A DNA stretch of 27,417 bases from Thermoproteota archaeon. Lineage in GTDB: Archaea > Korarchaeota > Korarchaeia > Korarchaeales > Korarchaeaceae. The DNA is taken from positions 1 to 27,417 of the forward strand of contig JAGGTZ010000019.1 in the NCBI GenBank assembly GCA_021158805.1. Reading direction: 5' to 3'. The notes below the pieces were generated by a model, which was not told the origin of the DNA, made no database searches, and saw only the letters and a program-made list of their open reading frames with translations. This document shows positions 1-7,600 of the stretch, one piece after another. A program made the translations under genes and the position numbers. How positions within the stretch are numbered: the stretch's first letter is position 1; each line of letters begins with the position of its first letter.

Positions 1-156
1 ATAATAGTAGATATGCATGAGAAAGAGAAGAAGGCCCTAATAAAGTGCTTCAATTGTGGCCTCGTTGAAGAGATGAGCCTGAGATCAGGAGACACTAAGG
101 TTGATGTTTACACTAGGTTCTTCGATGCATACGTAGAGAGGACAGAGGGCGGCTAG
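1..156 (+). CDS. Elf1-like transcription elongation factor, C-terminal part (5' end outside window)
   Basis: Only the last 51 codons are present, reading in frame from base 1 to a TAG at 154-156. The visible part has the second half of a zinc ribbon (CFNCG, residues about 16-20 of the fragment) and then DVYTRFFDAYVE. This matches the Elf1 family signature, in which the second Cys pair is followed by a (D)VYxxWxDA helix. Elf1 is a small chromatin and transcription elongation factor in eukaryotes with homologues in TACK and Asgard archaea. The first Cys pair must lie upstream of the window. Its neighbour downstream is the convergent oxidoreductase gene, and the two stop codons share a CTAG palindrome. 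Nearness to the RNA polymerase operon fits a transcription role. The assignment rests on a short fragment. Confidence 0.72.
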   Translation: MIVDMHEKEKKALIKCFNCGLVEEMSLRSGDTKVDVYTRFFDAYVERTEGG

Positions 157-758
157 CCCTCTCCTATTACCTCTGGTACGAATTTGGGCTCCTCAATTAT
201 CTCAGTTTGCTCGTAAGCCTTTCTCAATGCCTTTAAGTTCGTCTCTTTGAGTCTCTTCAGCATTGTACTAACGGATTCCTCAGCACTCTCTAATCTAATG
301 ACATTGGTTGCTTTAACTAAGGCCCCGACCATTGCCGAGTTGGGAACCGGGAGGCCCGCAACCTCTAATCCCAAATCTATGGATATACCAGTAGCATTTA
401 CAACTGCGAGCTTCTTCACCCTCTTAGGGAGGAATATCTTATCGGGATCCTCGTGAGTATTCGCCACAACGATTGTCTTCGGGGTAACTCCCCTCCAAGC
501 TACCTCCAAACCTAAGAACATGGGATCTAGCATTACCAATATATCTGGCTCATATATCTGGCTCCTAAGCCTTACCGGCTGTTTCGATATCCTAGTGAAG
601 GCCATTACTGGCGCGCCCCTTCTCTCAGCTCCGAAGAAGGGAAATGCTTGGGACCACTTCCCTTCTAAGAAAGCGGCCTTAGCGACAATCCTAGAGGCCA
701 TAACAGCCCCTTGGCCACCTCTACCATGCCACCTAATCTCTATCAGGTCATCCCTCAA
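153..758 (-). CDS. porG: 2-oxoacid:ferredoxin oxidoreductase (pyruvate-type), gamma subunit
   Basis: The 201-residue product is full length for the gamma subunit of pyruvate or 2-oxoisovalerate ferredoxin oxidoreductase, a cytoplasmic enzyme that turns a 2-oxoacid and CoA into acyl-CoA, CO2 and reduced ferredoxin. Family blocks are clear: EIRWHGRGGQGAV at residues 7-19 and QAFPFFGAERRGAPV at about 37-51. The start is TTG at 756-758; a stop codon lies four codons upstream and no other in-frame start precedes the conserved block. Gamma subunits are usually encoded beside delta, alpha and beta subunits. Here the downstream neighbour is the convergent Elf1-like gene and the upstream one the divergent RNA polymerase operon, so this copy stands alone. 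Which 2-oxoacid it serves cannot be told from gamma alone. Confidence 0.9.
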   Translation of the reverse strand: MRDDLIEIRWHGRGGQGAVMASRIVAKAAFLEGKWSQAFPFFGAERRGAPVMAFTRISKQPVRLRSQIYEPDILVMLDPMFLGLEVAWRGVTPKTIVVANTHEDPDKIFLPKRVKKLAVVNATGISIDLGLEVAGLPVPNSAMVGALVKATNVIRLESAEESVSTMLKRLKETNLKALRKAYEQTEIIEEPKFVPEVIGEG

Positions 759-787
759 CTCAGTTCCCTAGATGTTAGGGGTGTAAA

Positions 788-799
788 CTTTTTAAAACC
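788..799. promoter_or_regulatory. Probable shared TATA box for divergent porG and rpo5 operon
   Basis: CTTTTTAAAACC lies in the 90-bp gap between the two divergent starts. Its TTTTAAAA core is self-complementary, so it reads as a TATA box on both strands. A start site about 25 bases away would give a leader of about 30 bases for rpo5 and about 10 bases for porG. No second comparable A/T-rich element is seen in the gap. This is inference from spacing and composition. Confidence 0.55.
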
Positions 800-835
800 G
801 TATTGCAACTGAACCTGATGCATACGTTCCCTTTT

Positions 836-842
836 AGGGGGT
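836..842 (+). promoter_or_regulatory. Shine-Dalgarno site deciding the TTG start of rpo5
   Basis: AGGGGGTG around 835-842 lies 6 to 7 bases before the TTG at 849. It supports the long form of Rpo5 including its basic N-terminal tail, since no usable start codon occurs near the point where ordinary archaeal Rpo5 proteins begin. Confidence 0.6.
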
Positions 843-848
843 GCTTAT

Positions 849-1241
849 TTGGTAGAGTCTAGGAATAGTTCTGACGATATTATTGTTAAGGAGAAATCTT
901 CTCCCTCTAAGCGGAGAAAGGCTTCTAAATCCTCTTCTACTGGCAAGAAGCGGTCCGTGACAAAGAAGAAGGCTGCAAAGAAGGTTAAAGCTGCCAAAAA
1001 AGCCAAGAAAGTAATAAAGTACGATCCTACAGAGCATTTCATGGTACCTAAGCATGAGATAGTTGATGAAAAGGAAAAAGAGATGTTAGTGAAGAAATAC
1101 GGGACCTTAGATCGCTTCCCCAAGATACTATTGACTGATCCTATAGTTGAAAAGTTGGGCGCTAAAGAAGGTGACCTCATCCGCATTTATAGGGAGGAAG
1201 GTATTTACTACAGGTACGTTGTTGGTCCAGGTGGATTTTGA
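849..1241 (+). CDS. rpoH: RNA polymerase subunit Rpo5 (RpoH/RPB5 C-terminal type) with basic N-terminal tail
   Basis: Residues about 57-130 form the compact archaeal Rpo5 domain: PTEHFMVPKHEIV, LDRFPKILLTDPIVEKLGA, GDLIRIYRE and a final YRYVVGPGGF. Ordinary archaeal Rpo5 is about 80 residues. This protein has about 56 extra residues at the N terminus, rich in Ser and Lys, with an H1-like patch of repeated AAKK and KAAK units (about residues 32-54). The tail is not the eukaryotic RPB5 jaw domain and looks disordered. The TTG start has a strong ribosome binding site and a well-placed TATA box. It is the first gene of the polymerase operon; rpoB follows after 19 bases. The family is certain; the role of the tail is unknown. 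Confidence 0.93.
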   Translation: MVESRNSSDDIIVKEKSSPSKRRKASKSSSTGKKRSVTKKKAAKKVKAAKKAKKVIKYDPTEHFMVPKHEIVDEKEKEMLVKKYGTLDRFPKILLTDPIVEKLGAKEGDLIRIYREEGIYYRYVVGPGGF

Positions 1242-1260
1242 TTATGGAGGGTGAATTGGT

Positions 1261-4200
1261 TTGGGTGATAATGTTAATCTAAATGTGGACTTTTACCCTA
1301 TTGTTAAGGCGTATTTCAAGGAGAGGAAACTCTCTGATGTTCAAATAGAATCATTCAACCGGTTCTTAGAAAGAGGAATCCAAGAGGTAGTCGATGCATT
1401 CAAGGAGCTTGAACTTGTTGAGAATTACAAGATGGTGCTCAGCAAGGTATACATAGGAAGGCCCGAGGTTGAGGAATACGATGGATCCGTACTACCTGCC
1501 ATGCCAAATGAGATAAGGTTAAGGAACGCCAATTACCTCGCTCCTGTTGAACTTGAGATAAAGATCTACTCGGGCGGCATGGAGTTGAAAAGCGAGAGGG
1601 TAAGGATAGGCCATATTCCTATAATGGTTAGATCGAAGGGATGTTATCTCTATGGATTGGATGAGAAGGGGCTCATAGAGAAGGGTGAGGACCCAAGAGA
1701 TCCCGGGGGATACTTCATTATTAATGGCTCTGAAAGAGTGCTCGTCATCAGGGATGATATCGCTCCCAATAGGGTAATAGTGGAGCAAACTACAGCTGAA
1801 AACAAGCCCTACTCACATGTGGCCCAAATAGTGTCAGCTAAGGCTGGATTGAGGACAAGGATCTACTTGGAGTACTACATGAGGGATGGAACCATAAAGG
1901 CATCAGCTGGAGCTATAAGAGGAGTTCCCGTAGCCATGTTGCTGAAGGCACTTGGGCTTGAAAGAGATGAGGATATAGTAGATGCCATCTCATCTGATGA
2001 AGAGATAAGGAACGAATTCCTGTACAGCCTCGATGATGTCCAGAGGAGAGCAGAAGAAGAAGGTACAATGGGTATGTTGACCCAAGAGGAGGCCCTAGAT
2101 TACATAGGCAGGAGGTTAGTACAGGCAGTTCCAAAAGCAGATAGAATTAGGTATGCTAAGGAATACCTCAAGAACAATTTTCTCCCCCACATAGGAAATA
2201 GCGAGGAAGATAACATAGTAAAGGCCTATTTCCTAGCTAAAATGATAGAAAAGCTCCTTAAGGTAGTTAGAGGTAAGATAGATCCTGATGATAAAGATCA
2301 TTTCTCCAACAAGAGGCTTAGACTGGCAGGAACTCTTATGCAGGAGGTCTTTAGGGATGCCTTCTACCAGCTAGTTAGGAGGCTTAAAGAGAAGGCTGAT
2401 GAGCAACTAAGCAGCGGTGTCTACGATCTGGATGTAAGAAGGATACTCACTAGCCAGAAGATGATAACACAGAGGATACTCAGGGCTGTAGCTACTGGCG
2501 CCTGGCCCGGTGGAGATCTCGGCGTAAGCCAGAACTTGGAGAGGACGAATTACATAGCTACATTACACCATCTCAGGAGGGTTAACTCCCCACTCCCGGC
2601 CGGTCTCCCACTACATGAGGCTAGACAGATACACGGAACGTCTATAGGAAGGCTATGTCCTCTAGAAACACCAGAGGGAACTAACGTAGGGCTTGTGAGG
2701 AGTCTAGCTGTATTCAGCGATGTGACATTCGGAGCAGATCCTGAGCCCATAATAGAGATGATACTGGACTGGGGAGCTAAACCCGCTGCTAAGGCCACTC
2801 CTAAGGAGGCCGGTTCCCTAACCCCCATATATGTAGATGGCAAGCTTATCGCGTTCACAGATAAGCCAGATGAACTAATATCCTTCCTTAAGGAAAGGAG
2901 ACAGGAGCTAGATCCTGAGGTGAACTTCACATATAATAGGGAGGTTAACGCGGTCTACATAAATGCCGATGCTGGGAGGATGAGAAGGCCGCTTATCCCT
3001 GTAGATAAGATAGAGGAGGCAATAAAACTCCTACCGGAAGTTGAGGCCGGCAACTTAAGTTTCTCCGATCTAGTTAGAATGGGGGTAGTAGAACTTGTAG
3101 ATGTGGATGAGGAGGAATCTGCCGTAATAGCCTACAGCTTAGATCAGATAACCGATAAACATACTCATCTAGACTTCGCTCCTTATGCGATGTTCGGTGT
3201 AGCGGCTTCTCAGATACCTTATGCCGAGCATAACAACATTCCAAGGGACATTATAGGAGCTAATATGGTCAGGCAGGGACTGGGCGAGTATGTAGCTAAT
3301 TGGAGGTTAAGGTTTGATAGCAGGGCTTTCATGATGTTCTATCCACAGAGACCAATAGTGAGGACTAGGGGTTCTGAAATAACTGGTTATGATTATAGGC
3401 CCTCTGGGCAAAACCTAGTTGTCGCCCTAATACCCATGGATGGCTATAACATGGATGATGCACTAGTCATGTCTAGGGGAGCTATAGACAGAGGGGCGGC
3501 CAGGGCCGTTTTCTTCAGAACATATGAAACCGAGGCTAGAAGACAAGCTATAGTAGAGGGAGATAGATTTGAGAACCCGCTACCCCTCAAGAAAGTGTCC
3601 GGTAAGAAAGAAGAGATGTACTACCAAAAACTAGGAGAGGATGGGATAGTCGATCCTGAGACCTATGTTGAGGGAGGAGATGTCCTTATAGGAAAAACAA
3701 GCCCGCCTAGGTTCTCTCCCGAGCTATCAATAGGAGGTAGCTACCAGTACACATTCGAGCGTAGAGATACATCGATCTCCATGAGGGCATGGGAGAAGGG
3801 AGTGGTAACCGATGTGCTGCTCGCAACTAAGACTGGTGGCGAGAAGCTCGTCAGGGTAAAGGTCAGGGATACCAGACCTCCAGAGCTCGGGGATAAGTTC
3901 GCTACAAGGCATGGTCAGAAAGGGGTGTTAGGGATGATATACAGGCAGGAGGATATGCCCTTCACCTCCGACGGCATAGTCCCCGATATCATACTAGATC
4001 CCCATGCAATCCCATCAAGAATGACCATAGGTCAGCTGTACGAGATACTAGCAGGAAAAGTAGGTGCTTTAGAGGGCAGATTTGTCGATGGGACCCCATT
4101 CATGTCGGAACCTATTGAGGATCTAATGGAAGCTCTGAAGAAACTGGGCTTCGAGTATGGCGGTGAAGAGATAATGTACGATGGAAGGACGGGTAGGATG

Positions 4201-4626
4201 GTGAAGGCCCCAATATTCATCGGGATCAGTTATTATCAGAGACTGAAACATATGGTCAGGGACAAGATCCATGCTAGGGCAAGAGGCCAAATGCAGCTTC
4301 TTACAAGGCAGCCAGTGGAGGGCAGAGCTAGAGGAGGAGGTCTAAGGCTTGGAGAGATGGAGGGCGAGGTCCTCATATCTCATGGTGCAGCCTCGGTGAT
4401 ACGAGATAGGTACGTAGAGCAGTCTGACAAGACGATAGTGTATGTATGTAAGAACTGTGGAACAGTGGCCTTCTTCAACCAGAGGACTAGTGAGTTCTTC
4501 TGCCCTAGATGTCAATCGTCAGTAGAGGTGAAGCCTTTGATAACAAGCCATGCGTCTAAGCTGTTCGTAGATGAGCTGACTAGCGGACATGTAGACGTTA
4601 GATTGGATGTAAAGGAGGAGGTGTGA
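1261..4626 (+). CDS. rpoB: DNA-directed RNA polymerase subunit B (unsplit Rpo2)
   Basis: The 1121 residues make a single unsplit B subunit, the second-largest polymerase subunit, which forms one side of the active cleft. The TTG start at 1261 has GGAGGGTG at 1246-1253. Visible blocks include the fork region VSQNLERTNY and LETPEGTNVGLV, the NMDDALVM block (731-738), GDKFATRHGQKG (877-888) with both catalytic-site lysines, PHAIPSRMTIGQLYE, GGLRLGEMEGEVL, and a C-terminal zinc ribbon with Cys 1063, 1066, 1081 and 1084. Odd points are Asp732 where the acidic pair is almost always Glu-Asp, Asp913 in DPHAIPSRM where Asn is usual, and TN for PN in the PEGPN motif. Its stop overlaps the region carrying the rpoA ribosome binding site, suggesting coupled translation. 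Confidence 0.97.
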   Translation: MGDNVNLNVDFYPIVKAYFKERKLSDVQIESFNRFLERGIQEVVDAFKELELVENYKMVLSKVYIGRPEVEEYDGSVLPAMPNEIRLRNANYLAPVELEIKIYSGGMELKSERVRIGHIPIMVRSKGCYLYGLDEKGLIEKGEDPRDPGGYFIINGSERVLVIRDDIAPNRVIVEQTTAENKPYSHVAQIVSAKAGLRTRIYLEYYMRDGTIKASAGAIRGVPVAMLLKALGLERDEDIVDAISSDEEIRNEFLYSLDDVQRRAEEEGTMGMLTQEEALDYIGRRLVQAVPKADRIRYAKEYLKNNFLPHIGNSEEDNIVKAYFLAKMIEKLLKVVRGKIDPDDKDHFSNKRLRLAGTLMQEVFRDAFYQLVRRLKEKADEQLSSGVYDLDVRRILTSQKMITQRILRAVATGAWPGGDLGVSQNLERTNYIATLHHLRRVNSPLPAGLPLHEARQIHGTSIGRLCPLETPEGTNVGLVRSLAVFSDVTFGADPEPIIEMILDWGAKPAAKATPKEAGSLTPIYVDGKLIAFTDKPDELISFLKERRQELDPEVNFTYNREVNAVYINADAGRMRRPLIPVDKIEEAIKLLPEVEAGNLSFSDLVRMGVVELVDVDEEESAVIAYSLDQITDKHTHLDFAPYAMFGVAASQIPYAEHNNIPRDIIGANMVRQGLGEYVANWRLRFDSRAFMMFYPQRPIVRTRGSEITGYDYRPSGQNLVVALIPMDGYNMDDALVMSRGAIDRGAARAVFFRTYETEARRQAIVEGDRFENPLPLKKVSGKKEEMYYQKLGEDGIVDPETYVEGGDVLIGKTSPPRFSPELSIGGSYQYTFERRDTSISMRAWEKGVVTDVLLATKTGGEKLVRVKVRDTRPPELGDKFATRHGQKGVLGMIYRQEDMPFTSDGIVPDIILDPHAIPSRMTIGQLYEILAGKVGALEGRFVDGTPFMSEPIEDLMEALKKLGFEYGGEEIMYDGRTGRMVKAPIFIGISYYQRLKHMVRDKIHARARGQMQLLTRQPVEGRARGGGLRLGEMEGEVLISHGAASVIRDRYVEQSDKTIVYVCKNCGTVAFFNQRTSEFFCPRCQSSVEVKPLITSHASKLFVDELTSGHVDVRLDVKEEV

Positions 4627-4634
4627 GCCAAAGG

Positions 4635-4641
4635 GGGGGTG
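4635..4641 (+). promoter_or_regulatory. Shine-Dalgarno site deciding the ATG start of rpoA
   Basis: GGGGGTG lies 5 bases before the ATG at 4647. A GTG in the same frame at 4623, which overlaps the rpoB stop, would add eight residues and also has purines before it. The ATG has ideal spacing and its product begins much like other archaeal A subunits, so I prefer it. Confidence 0.6.
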
Positions 4642-4646
4642 TTATC

Positions 4647-7600
4647 ATGGCCTTGATATGGGAACCAGTCTCTGACGAAGAAGCGATTCCATATAGCCTA
4701 AGGCGGATTAAGTTCGGATTGATTTCACCTACAGATGCGAGAAAGATAGGCTTCATAGAGATAACAGAGCCTACAGCCTACGATGAGGGAGGTCTACCGG
4801 TACAGGGAGGGGTCCTCGATCCAAGGCTTGGTACGATAAATCCAAGGAAGAGATGTCCTATTTGCGGTAACTACCCGAAGAACTGTCCAGGGCACTTCGG
4901 GCGAATTGAGTTAGCCATGCCAGTAGTTCATATCGGCTATGTAAAGCGGATAAAGGATGTACTTAATACCGTATGCCATAAATGCGGAAAGGTCCTCCTT
5001 CCTGAGGATGAGAGATCTAGATACATAAAGCTTGCAAAGGAGAAATTGGAGAGGGATCCATACAGAAAGGTAGACGATGCGCTAGTTAAAGTTGTGAGGG
5101 AAGAGGTTAAGAAGTTAGCGAAGAAGCAGAAGAAGTGTCCCCACTGTGGGGCCCCAATTCAAAGGGTAGAGCTCGAGGAGGTTTACAAGTTTATAGTGAA
5201 AGAACCCGAGCCAAGAAGGCTTTGGCCTACTGAGATAAGAGATATACTGGAAAGGATAAGTGATGATGATTCCTTGCTTGTTGGATTTAATCCTGAGAGG
5301 GCCAGACCTGAATGGACTGTTTTAACAGTCCTATTAGTTCCTCCCCTCCCGGTAAGGCCCTCTATCTATCTGGAAACTGGAGAGAGATCTGAAGATGATT
5401 TAACTCACATTTTAGTGGAGATTTTGAAGGCAAACAGAAAACTTCACAATTCAAAGAAGCTAGGAGCGCCAAGCAGTATGGTAGAAAGCGAGTGGGACCT
5501 CCTACAGTATTGGGTAAGTGTATTCTTCAACAATGCTGTAGCTAACATGCCGGTAGCGACCCAAAAAGGGACTAGGAGGCCCTTGAAGTCACTATTCCAG
5601 AGGTTAGAAGGTAAGGAAGGCAGGCTTAGGAAGAACCTAATCGGGAAGAGGGTTAACTTCTCCAGTAGGACTGTTATCTCCCCTGATCCCATGATAGACA
5701 TAGATGAAGTAGGCGTCCCAGTTGAGATAGCCATGGTCCTAACGGTTCCAGAGTATGTGAACGAGAACAACATCGAAAAGCTGAAAGATCTCATTATGAG
5801 AGGGCCTGACGCTCACCCAGGGGCTAATACCGTGAGGAAAGGTGGGATAACTCCAATAAGTCTTAAGGTCATACAGAGAAAGGGTAAGGAGGCGCTTAAG
5901 GAGATAGCTGATCAGCTAGAGCCAGGAGATGTTGTAGAGAGGCACCTAATGGATGGTGATTACGTAATCTTCAATAGGCAACCTTCCTTACATAAGCTCT
6001 CCATGCTAGGACATAGAGTTAAGGTGCTCCCGGGAGCTACGTTTAGGCTTCATCCATCTGTATGTGTACCATACAATGCTGACTTCGATGGAGATGAGAT
6101 GAACCTTCATGCCCCACAGATACTGGATGGGGCCATAGAGGCAAAGGAGCTAATGGGTGTAAAGAAGAACATGCTTTCACCTAGGACGGGAGGTTCCATA
6201 ATAGGAGCGAGACAGGATTTCATCACGGTTCTTTACCTGATAACGAAGAAAGATTCTCTCTTTGATAAGTCTGAGGCCACCAGGATACTTGCTAGGGCAG
6301 GAATAACGGAACTCCCTGAGCCAGCAATAAAGAAGCCTAAGAAGCTTTGGACCGGAAAGCAACTCATATCGGTGCTCTTCCCGAAGGACTTAGACTTCGA
6401 ATCTACTGCTAAGTCCGCAAAAGGAGTTGAGTGCGTAGACCCCTCCTGTCCTGGAGATGGGTATGTCCTCATAAGATCAGGGAAGCTGCTCTCAGGTGTC
6501 CTTGATGATGATATAGTAGGCACTCTCGTCAAAGGTAAGTTAACAATTATAGATGTCTTAATAAGAGACTACGGAAATGATGTTGCTGCTGACTTCCTGA
6601 ATAAGTTACTTAAGATAGCCGCTAAGGAGGTCATGCTCTATGGCATTACCACATCTCCTAAAGAACTAATGATGCCTAAGGAGGCTTATAAGGAAATTGA
6701 TGGCATCTACTCCAGTCTGAAAGAGGAAGTAATGAGGATAATTGAAAGTAGACCAATAGTTAGGAAAGCGGCAATATATAGGACGAAGGAGGAGCTATTA
6801 AGGTTAATGAGAGAGGAGCAGATGCTTGAGTTCGACATAGTGCAGACCATAGATAGTTTCTGGAGTAAAGTAAGCGATATAGTCTCCAAATATCTAGATC
6901 CTAAGTCTAATGTATCTATAATGGCAAAGACTGGAGCGAGAGGATCAGTGGCGAACCTATCCCAGGTGATGGGACAAGTAGGCCAGCAGAAGATAAAGAC
7001 TAGAATAGGCTTCGTGTTAACTAGTGGTAGACCGAGAAAGGGTTATAGGGACAGAGTCCTCTCATATTTCCAGAAGAATGACCTGAGCCTAGAAGCTAGA
7101 GGGTTCGTTAGGAGCAGCTATGTAGTCGGCCTCAATCCAGCCGAGTTCATATTCCATGCAATGTCAAGCAGGGAATCACTGATAGACAAGGGTAGAAGGA
7201 CTGAGGACAGTGGATACTTCTATAGAAGAGTTGCTAACTCGCTTAAAGATGTCTACGTATCTTACGATGAGACAGTCAGGGATTCGCTAGGTAATATACT
7301 ACAATTTAGATTTGGAGGGGACGGTTACGATCCCACTAAATTGTTTAGGGATGAGCCAGTTAATATAAAAAGAATTATAGAGAAGCACGTAAAGACGAAA
7401 AGAAAGAGAGGTGTATCAAGGAATAAGATAGAAGAAGCCGTTAGGAAAGCTGGATTACCTGAAAGCTTGGTGAACAAGATTTATGATGCCAAGCCTAGGG
7501 AAAACGAGTTAAATGCAATAATAGAGGACCTAGTCAAGGGGTTTGAGAAGGCTAAGGTTGAGGTACTTACGCCCATAGGATTGATAAGTGCCCAGAGTAT

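Noticed and set aside
759..848. Possible C/D box RNA in the gap before rpo5
   Set aside because: CTGA and TGATG-like strings occur, but no proper C box (RTGATGA) with matching D box at guide spacing is present.
845..1186. 113-codon frame antisense to rpo5
   Set aside because: Its Phe-rich product is the complement of the Lys-rich tail, not a protein.
4623..4646. GTG start for rpoA overlapping the rpoB stop (GTGA)
   Set aside because: The ATG at 4647 has a better placed GGGGGTG and gives a more usual N terminus. The GTG cannot be fully excluded.
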